DNA of 42,768 bases from Chloroflexota bacterium. GTDB taxonomy: Bacteria; Chloroflexota; Dehalococcoidia; Tepidiformales; Tepidiformaceae. The translations under genes were made by a program, and so were the position numbers. The stretch covers positions 1-42,768 of the forward strand of contig JAKALX010000001.1 of the NCBI GenBank assembly GCA_021823905.1, in the 5' to 3' direction. The notes below the pieces were generated by a model, which was not told the origin of the DNA, ran no database searches, and was given only the letters and a program-made list of their open reading frames with translations. Shown here one piece after another: positions 16,635 to 25,846 of this stretch (positions within the stretch are counted from its first letter, which is position 1; each line of letters begins with the position of its first letter).

Positions 16635-17735
16635 GTAGCGCTCGAGGCCCCAGCGCCGGAGGTGGGTCTGCAGGGGCCGAAAGGCGCTCTCCTCACGATC
16701 GCGATCCCGACGCACAACAGGGCGAGGTTTCTTAGCCTCTGCCTGGGTCAGATTGCGAAGCAACTGCCTGGGAATGAGCGGGATGTCGAACTGATCGTCT
16801 CCGACAATTGTTCGACCGACGACACGAAGGACGTGGTGCGTAGCTTCGTGGAACGAAGGATTCAGATTCGGTACCTCCTGAATTCGGAGGATCTCGGCGC
16901 GGACCGGAATTTTGCCCGGTGTTACGAGGCCGCAACGGGCAAGTACGTTGTGATCTTTGCAGACGATGATGTGTTGTTGGACGGCGCGTTGGAGAGAGTG
17001 CTTGGGGTTTTGAGGGGCGGGCAGTACGGAGTAATCCACCTAAATGGTTACGGGTATTCGGATAACTACGAGAAAGAACAGCCGCTCCAAGAGGGGTCCG
17101 GCTACGAGATCTACGACGACGCTGCGGCATTCATCAAGAAGATCCATTTTGCCATGACATTTAGCTCCGGTAACATCTTCAACAAGTCGCTCACGCCGGA
17201 TATCGATCCATTCGAGTTCGTCGGCACCTCCCTGGTGCATTTGGGGTGGATTCTACGAGCGATCGTTCGGGCCAAGACGAATGGTTACATAGAGGAATTC
17301 GTGGTGGCTGCAAAGACGCACAATACTGGTGGCTATCAACTGTGCAAGGTGTTTGGAGAGAACATCAATAGAATCTTTGATGCACTGGCGCGCGGAGGGA
17401 TGGATAGAGGCTATTTCAGGACGGTAAATAGCCATCTGGTAAGCATGTTCCTTCCCTCCTACGTACTAAAGGCAAGGAGGGGGGAGGTGGGCTATTCCTT
17501 TGCGAGAGAAGACTATTTCGACAGCCTATATCCGATCTTTAGGAAGTACCTGTCGTTCTGGTTGGTTATGGTTCCGGTCATATCACTACCCGTTTCTCTG
17601 GCAGCGCTCTGGTTTAGGCTCGCCTGGCACGCCCAGAGGATGAGCGAGCGCTTGAGGGGATCACCGGTGGCGAAGTTGGCTCGGCTGGGAGCGCGACGCG
17701 AAGCGCGTCCCAAGGGTTATAGGGTGGTATTGTGA
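16620..17735 (+). CDS. Family 2 glycosyltransferase with start codon supplied by the IS
   Basis: 371 aa from ATG 16620. GT-A fold: LTIAIPTHNRARFLSLCL at the N-terminus, VSDNCSTDDT, and the metal-binding FADDDVLLDG (DDD). A C-terminal hydrophobic stretch FWLVMVPVISLPVSLAALWF (about residues 312-332) is followed by a basic tail, suggesting membrane attachment. Cytoplasmic transfer of one sugar to the lipid-linked repeat unit is the expected role; the sugar is unknown. The present ATG lies inside the right inverted repeat of the IS630 element. The original start was probably GTG 15530, now cut off. Codon use is less GC-rich than in the flanking cassettes. Confidence 0.85.
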   Translation: MQASIVALEAPAPEVGLQGPKGALLTIAIPTHNRARFLSLCLGQIAKQLPGNERDVELIVSDNCSTDDTKDVVRSFVERRIQIRYLLNSEDLGADRNFARCYEAATGKYVVIFADDDVLLDGALERVLGVLRGGQYGVIHLNGYGYSDNYEKEQPLQEGSGYEIYDDAAAFIKKIHFAMTFSSGNIFNKSLTPDIDPFEFVGTSLVHLGWILRAIVRAKTNGYIEEFVVAAKTHNTGGYQLCKVFGENINRIFDALARGGMDRGYFRTVNSHLVSMFLPSYVLKARRGEVGYSFAREDYFDSLYPIFRKYLSFWLVMVPVISLPVSLAALWFRLAWHAQRMSERLRGSPVAKLARLGARREARPKGYRVVL

Positions 17736-18222
17736 CTTCGCGGGGTGCAGCGGTGCCGCCAGGCGTTGGAGGTAGCGACTCCTCAGGGTGCATCAGTGGG
17801 AGTTGGCGGGTTCAGACGGAGATGGTAGGGATTATGGGATTGTCCGCTCTACGATTTCGGGAGCATCGGTTTGGCTCTTATGCCGGTGACGGCGTTGGCC
17901 AGCGTGGTTGTGGTTTCGATAATGCCCGTGCGAACGTGGGCCGAGGCGTGAGCGGCTCCTGTCGGCCGAGGGCGGAGAAGGGCAGGATCCTGACTGTTCG
18001 CGTGGCAGGAGGTCAGGCCGCGCTGGGCTGGGGTGCCGGGAAAGACTCCATGAACCGAGAATTGGAGAGGCGCGATTGCACTGGGGTGTTGTGAGAGCCG
18101 AGTAGGGGTCACGTTGACGCAACATATGCTCGATGCCCAGTTGGGGTTGAGCGATTGGGTGCGCTGGCGGCCGGTTGGCCGTCGTCGGCGTCGGAGGTTC
18201 GTGTTCGCGTTTAGGGGGGCTG
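17736..18222. other. Non-coding gap, nothing recognised
   Basis: About 490 nt between two glycosyltransferase genes. The short ORFs on both strands lack ribosome-binding sites and domain features. It may be the decayed remnant of a lost gene, but I see no recognisable protein fragment. Confidence 0.5.
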
Positions 18223-19167
18223 ATGCCACACCCGTTGGTCTTCACGATCGTCCTCAACTACAAGAGCCCTCACCTCACGCTGGGATGTGTCCGTTCGATC
18301 CTGGACTGTGGCTATCCGAACCTACGCGTGGTGGTGGTTGACAACGCGTCTGGCGACGAGTCTCTGGAAGTGTTCCGGCGTGGCCTGGCTGCGGGGTCGG
18401 TGGACCTTCTTGGGAACGCGGTCAACGAGGGCTACGCCGGCGGTAACAATCGTGGCATCGACTACGCCCTGGCGGGCGGTGCGGACTACATCTTTGTTTT
18501 GAACAACGACACCGTGGTTCATGAGGGGTGCATTGCACCCTTGATCGTGGCCATGGAAGCAGACCATCAGCTTGGCGTTGCGGGCTGTCCCATCTACGAA
18601 GTGGGCAAAGGGGTGGGTTTGAAGCAGGGCGAGGAGATCGACTTCAAGACCGGCGAGGTCGCCCGGCGCCGACAGGTAGTGCCCGTTCCCAGAACCACAG
18701 AGGTTGACTTCATCTGTGGGGCCGCGATCATGCTGAGGGCCAGCATGGTAAGAGCGATCGGTGGGTTCGACCCGGGACTCTTCCTGTTATATGAAGACGC
18801 TGACATCTGCTTCCGAGCTAGGGCCGCCGGCTACCGAGTCTCTTTTGTCCCTAGCCCTGGAATCACTCACTATGCGAGCGTGTCCACAAAGAGGGCGCTG
18901 CCAATGGCCACCTATTTCGGGATGCGCAACCGGGCCTGGTTCGTTCGACGTCACGGGAGCCTGCGACAGCGGCTTCTCTTCAACGTGTGTGCCTTCCTTT
19001 ACCTGTACCCCAAAGCGATTCTAGGCCGACTTGTTGGTCGCGAATGGACCCTGATAGCCCCCACCGTCAAGGGGATGTGGCAAGGCCACTGGGGCTATCA
19101 AGGTTATCAACGGCCGGATGTCGGCGAGGCCGGCCGCCCAAGCTCCCGTCGGTCGCTTGGTCGCTGA
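18223..19167 (+). CDS. Family 2 glycosyltransferase, rhamnosyltransferase-like
   Basis: 314 aa from ATG 18223, preceded by AGGGGGG at 3-4 nt. The layout is of the WbbL/RfbF rhamnosyltransferase group: FTIVLNYKSPHLTLGCVRSIL, VVVDNASGDES, NEGYAGGNNRGIDYAL, the LNNDTVVHEG metal site, then FICGAAIMLR, GGFDPGLFLLYEDADICFRARAAGYRV with the conserved EDxDxxxR, and THYASVSTKRA. Acceptor and donor cannot be read from the sequence. The protein ends 23 nt before the next start. Confidence 0.9.
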   Translation: MPHPLVFTIVLNYKSPHLTLGCVRSILDCGYPNLRVVVVDNASGDESLEVFRRGLAAGSVDLLGNAVNEGYAGGNNRGIDYALAGGADYIFVLNNDTVVHEGCIAPLIVAMEADHQLGVAGCPIYEVGKGVGLKQGEEIDFKTGEVARRRQVVPVPRTTEVDFICGAAIMLRASMVRAIGGFDPGLFLLYEDADICFRARAAGYRVSFVPSPGITHYASVSTKRALPMATYFGMRNRAWFVRRHGSLRQRLLFNVCAFLYLYPKAILGRLVGREWTLIAPTVKGMWQGHWGYQGYQRPDVGEAGRPSSRRSLGR

Positions 19168-19190
19168 GTTCGTACCGGTTGCGAGTATCC

Positions 19191-20423
19191 ATGTCTTCAA
19201 GACCAACAATCAAGCTGGCGGTCGTTATCAGCCACCCGATTCAATACTTCGCCCCCTTGTTCAAAAGACTTGCGGGGCTGGCCGAGATCGATCTGACCGT
19301 ACTCTACAGCTCCAGCATCGGGGCTTCGCGTTACCGGGACCCTGCATTCGGGACGACATTTGCCTGGGATCTGCCTCTCCTGGACGGGTACGTTCACAAG
19401 GTTATGCACAACCTGGGACGGGCGCAGCGAAACCGTTTCTTCTCCTACACGTCCCCTGCAGTGTTTGGTGAACTTTGGCGAGGCCGATACGATGCCGTGA
19501 TTGTCTTCGGCTGGGGCGATGCGACCTCATGGTGTGCCCTTGCGGCGGCTCGCCTGGGCCGCATCCCCTATTTGCTCTATGGCGACACGAACCCATTGTA
19601 CGAGGCGGAGAAGCCGCCATTGAAGCGTTTCGTCCGCGCGCGAGTGCTCGGACGGATGTTCAAAGGAGCGGCAGCAATCCTCGCGACGGGGTCTTTGAAC
19701 CGGGAGTTCTACCGGTCGCACGGCGTTCCCATGGATAAGTGCTTCAATGTACCCCTCGCTGTCGATAACGGATATTTCGAAGAGCGAGCAGCTATCGCAC
19801 AAGAGCGGCGCGAAGAGGTCCGGAAGCGCTACAGCATCCCATTGAAATGCGTGCTGGTGCTTTTCGTCGGCAAGCTGGAGACGCACAAGCGGCCGCAGGA
19901 TGTTCTGACGGCGGTTGCGGCGCTGCGGGCCAGGTTCAAGTGGCTGGGCGCGGCGTTCGCGGGTGACGGCGAGCTGAAGGGCGCGCTGGAAGCGAAAGCG
20001 GCGCGGCAGGGGTTGAAGGACATTTTCTTCCTCGGGTTCAGGAACCAGAGCGAACTGCCGGAGATCTACGCTATTGCCGACATGCTTGTACTGCCGTCAG
20101 CGTCTGAAGCACGCGGGCTGGTCGTCAACGAGGCAATGGCGTGCGGACTCCCGGTGATCGTCAGTGACCGAACTGGTGTGTGGGGCGAGGGCGATATGGT
20201 CCGGGCCGGCGAGAACGGTTTTGTCTATCCCTGCGGCGACACTTTCGCCCTTGCGGGCATGGTGGGGAGGCTCGCCGGTGACTCGAAACTGCGGGAGCGG
20301 ATGGGACAAAGATCGCGCGAGATCATCCAGGAGTTTGGGTACGACTCCTGTGTGTTGGGGATCTTGGAGGCGCTAACCCACGTCGGGTACCGGCGGGTTG
20401 CCAAGGCATGGGTTTGTTCTTGA
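19191..20423 (+). CDS. Family 4 glycosyltransferase
   Basis: 410 aa from ATG 19191; the open frame upstream lies inside the previous gene and is discarded. GT-B fold: an N-terminal domain starting LAVVISHPIQYFAPLFKRLA, the C-terminal nucleotide-binding domain with LFVGKLETHKRPQDVL, AFAGDGELKGALE, FFLGFRNQSELPEIYAIADMLVLPS and the E-x7-E type SASEARGLVVNEAMACGLPVIVSD. A retaining glycosyltransferase acting in the cytoplasm on the growing repeat unit. No clear ribosome-binding site, so translation may be coupled to the preceding gene. Confidence 0.9.
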   Translation: MSSRPTIKLAVVISHPIQYFAPLFKRLAGLAEIDLTVLYSSSIGASRYRDPAFGTTFAWDLPLLDGYVHKVMHNLGRAQRNRFFSYTSPAVFGELWRGRYDAVIVFGWGDATSWCALAAARLGRIPYLLYGDTNPLYEAEKPPLKRFVRARVLGRMFKGAAAILATGSLNREFYRSHGVPMDKCFNVPLAVDNGYFEERAAIAQERREEVRKRYSIPLKCVLVLFVGKLETHKRPQDVLTAVAALRARFKWLGAAFAGDGELKGALEAKAARQGLKDIFFLGFRNQSELPEIYAIADMLVLPSASEARGLVVNEAMACGLPVIVSDRTGVWGEGDMVRAGENGFVYPCGDTFALAGMVGRLAGDSKLRERMGQRSREIIQEFGYDSCVLGILEALTHVGYRRVAKAWVCS

Positions 20424-20745
20424 TGATGCCAGGGGAGCAATGTGCAGAGCAGCCCAGTCGACAGTACCGGGGTGGGCACAAGCATCAGAATGGGCCCACA
20501 GGTGGAGGAGGGACGCTGGGACTACTTGGAGGGCGGGCTCCGACTCCGACCACTGTAGTGCGGTTGAGTGCGAACCGAAACTCGGGCGGGGGATGGCCAA
20601 AGCCGCCGATAGTTGCGTCACCCGCCTCCACAAGTCTCGTGTCGCCCTCAAGAAGCTTTACAAGAACTACCCGGCTCCCGGTGATCTCGATTATACCAGG
20701 GACCGAAGTAGGAAGCGCTGAGGTTCGAGAGGCAACCTGCGGCTA
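20424..20745. other. Non-coding gap, nothing recognised
   Basis: About 320 nt between two glycosyltransferase genes. Several overlapping ORFs cross it but none has a start signal or a recognisable domain. Confidence 0.45.
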
Positions 20746-21831
20746 ATGAGTGCGAAGGTCACCATCTGTCTTCCGACCTTTAATCGCGCGGTCTCGTTGC
20801 GGCGGGCGATTCATGCGCTGCTTGGGCAGACGTTCGCCGACTTCGAGCTAATTGTGTGCGACGACGCGTCGGTGGACGACACGCCTGCCGTGGTGCGATC
20901 GTTCGGCGACCCACGGATAAGGTATGTTTGCAACACGGCCAACCTGGGGCTTTACGCGAACTGGAACATAGGGATTGACTTGGCCCAGGGTGACTACGTC
21001 GCCATCTACCATGACCATGACGTGTACCTGCCCACGATCGTCGAGCGATCGGTCGCGTTGCTGAATCGCCACCAGGCCGCGAGCTTCGTTCACACGGCAA
21101 ATCTTGGGATTGATAGCCTTGGCCAGGTCGTCAACGTGGATATTCGGCCTTTTCCGGAGCTGTCGGAGGGGGGTAGCGTGGTGCGGGTATTGGCCGGCAG
21201 TTGGCACTCGCCGGTGATGGCGGCGACCACGATGGTGCGCCGGGAGGCGTACCGGCGCGTGGGCCGGTACGAGCCGGAGCGGTATGGCGTCGACTGCGAC
21301 CTCGACATGTGGTTCCGCCTCGCACAAGCGGGGGATGTCGCGTACGAGCGTGAGCCACAGGCTCTCATTCGCGCTCGTTCGAAAGGTCAGGCCACGGCGC
21401 GTTTCTCCTGGCTCCAGGAGAGTCAGATCATTCAGATGCGTCGCGACCATCTCGACTGCGGGCTGATTAGTGGCGGCTGGCGCGCATTGGTTGCTCGCTG
21501 GAAGTTTGCCCTTGAGCGCGACCTGCGTCTCACCTCCACCTACCTGCGGGCGGTCCTCCTCGAGCCCAGCGAATCAGTTGCCTTGGGTGAAGAGGTCATT
21601 CGCAGCGGGTGCGGAGCCTTGGCCTGGAACACCGCACGTGTGGCGAGGCACAGCGTGGTGCTTCAGGTGCTGTTGCGTCGTTTGGTTCTGCCATATCACT
21701 ACAGAAGGGTCCGGCGGCTGCTCGACCGGCGGAGGGCTGCCGCTGAGGAATTTGTTCGCGACCACCCGGCACTCGTTGCCTATTTGCGGCGTAGCGGACA
21801 GCAATGCTGCACCGACCAGGATCTGTCATGA
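20746..21831 (+). CDS. Family 2 glycosyltransferase
   Basis: 361 aa. KVTICLPTFNRAVSLRRAIHALLGQTFADFELIVCDDASVDDT is a typical GT2 N-terminus, NTANLGLYANWNIGI follows, and the metal-binding motif is YHDHDVYLP. RYGVDCDLDMWFRLAQAGDVAY (about residues 180-201) corresponds to the acceptor/catalytic aspartate region. The C-terminal 130 residues are basic and helical without a clear TM. The stop overlaps the start of the polymerase gene (ATGA), so the two are translated together. The donor sugar is unknown. Confidence 0.88.
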   Translation: MSAKVTICLPTFNRAVSLRRAIHALLGQTFADFELIVCDDASVDDTPAVVRSFGDPRIRYVCNTANLGLYANWNIGIDLAQGDYVAIYHDHDVYLPTIVERSVALLNRHQAASFVHTANLGIDSLGQVVNVDIRPFPELSEGGSVVRVLAGSWHSPVMAATTMVRREAYRRVGRYEPERYGVDCDLDMWFRLAQAGDVAYEREPQALIRARSKGQATARFSWLQESQIIQMRRDHLDCGLISGGWRALVARWKFALERDLRLTSTYLRAVLLEPSESVALGEEVIRSGCGALAWNTARVARHSVVLQVLLRRLVLPYHYRRVRRLLDRRRAAAEEFVRDHPALVAYLRRSGQQCCTDQDLS

Positions 21832-23399
21832 CTGCAGCCACCGGCACCGTCATCGCCGGCCCCCGGTCACGGCCGGCATCGCCGACCGGGGTGGTGTTCC
21901 TTCTGACGGCGCTGCTCGGTTCTTGCACGGTGGGCGGGGCGGACATCATTATGGTCGGCTATCCGGACCAAGAGATTGCGGTCCTGGCGGCGGTGCTCGG
22001 CCTGGTCGTGCTCGCGCCTGCAGTCGCGTCGATGAGGTTCCAGGCCCGGCGTCTTGACCCGATGCACCCCCTGTTCTTTGCTGCGTGGGCGTTCTTCCTC
22101 CCAGAGTTCGTCGTGGCGGCGTTCCTCATCCTCTCCGGTCAGCTGGACAGCGTCGCGTCGTGGGTGCTTCAGGATCCCACCGCCGCGCGGATCGCGGCGC
22201 TCAGGATGGCAATTGTCGGCAGCCTTGGGCTCAGCGCCGGCTACCTCCTTCCCGTCGGGCGACGTATCGCGGCAAGGCTGCCGCAGCCTAAGACATTTGA
22301 GAACTCCACCGCGTTGGCCCGGCCGGCAGCGGTGCTCCTGTTGCTGTTTGGCGGCATGGGTGTCATCTGGGCCTTTCGCAATGGGGGGTTCGGGTACCAG
22401 TTCAACCTCGAGATCCCGATGTTCGGCGCGATGTTTGCGTTCCTCTCACAGCTCCTGGTAGTCGGCCAGGGCATCGTGTGGTTCTCGTTCTTCAGGCAGG
22501 GGCGCGGTTGGTGGTTGCTTGCGCTCCTTGCCCTCGGATTGGTGCTAACGACTGTTGCGGCCAGCGGCAGTCGTGGGGCGCTGTTTTCAGCCCTGGTGCT
22601 CCTGCTGGCCTGCTACCTCTATGCGCAAGATCGCCTCTGGATCCGGCGGCTGTGGAAGTGGGTGATTGTCCTGCTGGCCGGCCTGTGGGTCGGGGTCGTT
22701 TTTGGGACTTCGTTCCGCTGGATCAAGATTGAGCAACTGGGGCGGTCGGAGTCGATGAGCGCCGAGGAAGTGGCGGCGGTCGCCCGGAAGTCGGCGTCTG
22801 AAATGGGCTCGACGCCGCTTCGTGAGACGGTAAAGTTCGGCTGGGACAGGCTCGTCGAACGGCTTGACGGCCTCACCTCGCTGGGTGTCATCGTCGCAAA
22901 CTCTGGGGCGCTCAAGCGGGATGAGATGGCGCTCGGCATCGATCACAACATCGCCCGCGACTTCGTGAACTCACTGGTACCGCGATTTCTATGGCCGGAT
23001 AAACCGACTGTGGGCATTGCGGAGCAGATCGGCGGTCTCTACTACGGGACCGAGCACACTTCGCCGGCCGTAACCTACATGGGCGATTTGTACCGCAACT
23101 ACGGTTGGGGAGGTGTTTTCCCAGGGATGTTCCTCATCGGGTTGGTCCTTCGCGCGATCTACGCATGGTTGATCGAGGGGCACGCACTCACAGGTGTGCG
23201 TGTCGGAATCTATTTCATCACGACCACTGCGGTGCAGTACGAAGGCCTTTACAGCACGTATTTCCCGACATTGTTCCGAGTGCTTGCCGTTGGTCTGGCG
23301 GGGGTCGGAGCGGCGTTCGTGACGGCCAGACTCTTCCTAGGCTCACCCCCCGGGAAGCAAGGGCGGGACGCGTCCAAGGGCTTTCGGCCGGGCATGTGA
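21828..23399 (+). CDS. wzy: Wzy-like oligosaccharide repeat-unit polymerase
   Basis: 523 aa from ATG 21828 (ATGA overlap). It has about a dozen membrane helices in two blocks with a large periplasmic loop between them (about residues 300-400). Features shared with O-antigen polymerases are ASGSRGALFSALVLLLA (about residues 244-260) and the LVPRFLWPDKP ... YMGDLYRNYGWGGVFPGMFLIGLVLR segment, where GD-YRNYGW-G is the usual signature near the loop end. Role: polymerises flipped repeat units in the periplasm, with chain length set by the Wzz-like protein at 4789. Confidence 0.85.
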   Translation: MTAATGTVIAGPRSRPASPTGVVFLLTALLGSCTVGGADIIMVGYPDQEIAVLAAVLGLVVLAPAVASMRFQARRLDPMHPLFFAAWAFFLPEFVVAAFLILSGQLDSVASWVLQDPTAARIAALRMAIVGSLGLSAGYLLPVGRRIAARLPQPKTFENSTALARPAAVLLLLFGGMGVIWAFRNGGFGYQFNLEIPMFGAMFAFLSQLLVVGQGIVWFSFFRQGRGWWLLALLALGLVLTTVAASGSRGALFSALVLLLACYLYAQDRLWIRRLWKWVIVLLAGLWVGVVFGTSFRWIKIEQLGRSESMSAEEVAAVARKSASEMGSTPLRETVKFGWDRLVERLDGLTSLGVIVANSGALKRDEMALGIDHNIARDFVNSLVPRFLWPDKPTVGIAEQIGGLYYGTEHTSPAVTYMGDLYRNYGWGGVFPGMFLIGLVLRAIYAWLIEGHALTGVRVGIYFITTTAVQYEGLYSTYFPTLFRVLAVGLAGVGAAFVTARLFLGSPPGKQGRDASKGFRPGM

Positions 23400-23408
23400 A
23401 GAGCGAAG

Positions 23409-24230
23409 ATGGCGTACATCCCGCTGGAGTTCTGGAGTGAGTTGGTCAGATCCGGTTCTGACTTATCCGCTGTAGGTCACCCGGCGCTGGGGGCGTACAA
23501 TCGGATCGCCTACCATTTCAGACTAGAGGCATTTCGGCGTGCGATCGGAGCGTCGGTCCCACATTGGCCAAACGTGCGCATATTCGAGGGCGGATTCGGC
23601 GTCGGGTTCTACCTCCAGTACTACGCTCACGAGGGCGTGAGGAGCGTGGCCGGGATCGACCTATCCGTCGCGGCAGTCGCGATGGTGCAGGGACGCTTCC
23701 AGGAGTTTCGGCTCGTGCAGGGCGACCTCAGTGAACAACTGGCTTTCCCTGAGGATGGTTTCGACTTGGTCACCGCGACCGATGTGCTGTACCACATTGT
23801 CGATGATCGACGGTGGCATCAGGCACTGGCGCAGCTTTGCGACCTCGTTGCGCCGGGTGGAGCGCTGCTGCTGACCGACAAGTTCCCGCGCGAAGGCATT
23901 CGCCAAGCCTTTCCGCACGTGCGCAGACGTTCATTGAGCGAGTACAAATGCGTCTTCGAAGAACGGGGTTTGAAGTTGGAGTACATTCGCCCTGTCTTTG
24001 TCTTGATGGACGACCCGATTACCTGTGGGGCGATGCGCTGGCTTGGCTACTTGAGCCTTGCTCAGTGGACGGTGGTCCAGAAGGTGATCAGAATGCTCTG
24101 GCATTGGCCTTGGCTTCGGGACGTCGTGGCCGTCTTTTTGGCGGGCCTGCAGTTCCCCTTCGAATGGGCGCTGGTCAGGTTGTTGGACCGGACCCCGAAT
24201 CTCGAGATCCTCGTGGCTAGGAAGATCTAG
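23409..24230 (+). CDS. Class I SAM-dependent methyltransferase
   Basis: 273 aa. SAM-binding motif I FEGGFGVGFYLQYYA (about residues 54-68), acidic motif II VAGIDLSVAAV, QGDLSE, and post-motif FDLVTATDVLYHIVDDRRWHQAL with LVAPGGALLLTDKFP. The C-terminal part carries two hydrophobic or amphipathic stretches (about residues 200-255) that may attach it to the membrane. Likely O- or C-methylation of a sugar in the repeat unit. It starts 9 nt after the polymerase gene. It is a different, intact gene from the methyltransferase remnant at 15355. Confidence 0.85.
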   Translation: MAYIPLEFWSELVRSGSDLSAVGHPALGAYNRIAYHFRLEAFRRAIGASVPHWPNVRIFEGGFGVGFYLQYYAHEGVRSVAGIDLSVAAVAMVQGRFQEFRLVQGDLSEQLAFPEDGFDLVTATDVLYHIVDDRRWHQALAQLCDLVAPGGALLLTDKFPREGIRQAFPHVRRRSLSEYKCVFEERGLKLEYIRPVFVLMDDPITCGAMRWLGYLSLAQWTVVQKVIRMLWHWPWLRDVVAVFLAGLQFPFEWALVRLLDRTPNLEILVARKI

Positions 24231-24358
24231 GACTCGGACCTTTTGAAGCCGTGATCCGTGCCAAATATCAAACACGGCGCAAGAGAGCGCTTCGGATGGT
24301 CGGCGAGTTGTCTTGGCGGTCAACGTTTCGCGCCGCACAATGTGATAAGGAGGATCCA

Positions 24359-25801
24359 GTGGCCATGAGACGGAAGCACGGAATCAGCATCGTCACTTCT
24401 TACCGTGGCGAGGTTCGGAGTTTGCCCCCTTTGAAGAAGCGTGGTTTCCTAGGCGCGGTGTTTGCGGTGATGGCGCTCCATGCGGGGTGGTGTGGTGCTG
24501 GGGAGCTAAAGCTGTTCAGTAGGGAGCTGAGCGTGTTTGGCAAGAACGTTCCGTCGCCTCCGCGGCTCTACACCGAGGCCGATGCGACGAAGAGAGCCAT
24601 GGCCCAGAAACTGCGACTATTTGCCTCGGTAGTGGGCATCAATCCGCTCGAGATCGCGGGTGAGTTCCGAATCCCGTTTTCGGACGGAACGTTTTCGGCG
24701 TACTCGACCTGCTGGGGGTCGAACGGCGGAACCGAACCGAACCTCGTGCAAACGTGGGGATACAACAACGAGTGTACGGGGCCGATCGACCCATCAAAGC
24801 CGGTAGTTGAATACACCTTTGAGAGCAACTACCTGAATCCAAACGGCGGGAACCAAGTCGAAGGGTACTTTCAATACATAAGCACAGACGGCACGATTTT
24901 GCGGCCGTGGCAGATCGAGATCCCCTTTAACGGCCCGAACGCCAACAAGCCGGTCATGTTCATTGGCGCCGATTGGTTCTCGGTATTGGATCAGACCATG
25001 ACGAAGCAGCGGGTCAAGATGTATCAGCTGTTTGCGCTTGCCCACAACGTCCCGTTCGTGTTCTCCGATACGGACGACTGCGCGGGATGCTACGTGGATG
25101 TGGGCCTTGAGCCCGGGACGCCGGGTCAGCTGCTGGTCGTTACCCCGAGAGGCCTGGGAGACCTGAGGGCTGGCGCGGTCGATGCTGTTTCGCTGAGCGG
25201 CGATGGCTCGAGTGTGACCAACCTGAGCGCGTCGAACCTGGTTGGTGGGAGCGTGGCGGACGCGCTGCTTTCGGCCAATGTGGCGATGGCCAACCGAAGC
25301 ACGAGCTTCGTGGAACCCCAGTTCTTCATTCCGGAAGGAATGGGCTCTGCGGGTGTCGTGATCCAGGGCAGCGGTACGAATATCTTCCCGGCGCTGGCGG
25401 TCTCCAACACGGGCGGCTCCGTCAATCGGACATGGCAGGTCGTGAACCGTGGCGACACTGGCGCCCTTGTATTCACAGAGGGGACGCCGGGCGACAACGG
25501 CCAGCTCTCCATCGACGCGCAGGGCAACGTGGCGGCGGCCGCCAGCCTTGCCGTGGGCGGCAAGGTCAACGTGGCGGAAGGGCAGGACAAGAGCGTGGGG
25601 CAGGTCGTCCTCGTAAATGGGAGCGCCACCGTGACGACGACGGCGGTGGATAAGGACTCGCGGATCTTCCTCTCGTACGCGGGGATCACCGGCCAACCCG
25701 GGACCCTCTACAGCTCCGAGATCCAGGACGGCGTGTCGTTCACCGTTCACAGCACTTCCTTGACCGACGACTCGCCGGTCAACTACTGGATCGTCAACTG
25801 A
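24359..25801 (+). CDS. Secreted fibre-like protein of unknown function
   Basis: 480 aa from GTG 24359, chosen because AAGGAGG (24347-24353) lies 5 nt upstream; ATG 24365 two codons later is the alternative. An N-region of about 30 residues is followed by a hydrophobic segment FLGAVFAVMALHAGWCGAG, probably a signal peptide. Then comes a domain with four cysteines in pairs (STCWGS, NNECTG, DDCAGCYVD), followed by LSGDGSSVTNLSASNLVGG and DALLSANVAMAN. This resembles the GDGSGLTNL-ASNL-GTVPDARL repeats of phage tail fibres and large surface proteins. The C-terminus is Gly/Thr/Val-rich beta sequence ending NYWIVN. Inference: an exported fibrous protein, perhaps trimeric. Its link to the polysaccharide is by position only. 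Confidence 0.75.
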   Translation: MAMRRKHGISIVTSYRGEVRSLPPLKKRGFLGAVFAVMALHAGWCGAGELKLFSRELSVFGKNVPSPPRLYTEADATKRAMAQKLRLFASVVGINPLEIAGEFRIPFSDGTFSAYSTCWGSNGGTEPNLVQTWGYNNECTGPIDPSKPVVEYTFESNYLNPNGGNQVEGYFQYISTDGTILRPWQIEIPFNGPNANKPVMFIGADWFSVLDQTMTKQRVKMYQLFALAHNVPFVFSDTDDCAGCYVDVGLEPGTPGQLLVVTPRGLGDLRAGAVDAVSLSGDGSSVTNLSASNLVGGSVADALLSANVAMANRSTSFVEPQFFIPEGMGSAGVVIQGSGTNIFPALAVSNTGGSVNRTWQVVNRGDTGALVFTEGTPGDNGQLSIDAQGNVAAAASLAVGGKVNVAEGQDKSVGQVVLVNGSATVTTTAVDKDSRIFLSYAGITGQPGTLYSSEIQDGVSFTVHSTSLTDDSPVNYWIVN

Positions 25802-25846
25802 GGACGCGCACCGGGTGGCTGAGCCCGCGCCGCCAAGGAAGCCCGC

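Noticed and set aside
17732..18094. 120-aa ORF after the GT2 gene
   Set aside because: GTG start, no ribosome-binding site, low-complexity Gly/Arg/Ser sequence, no domain.
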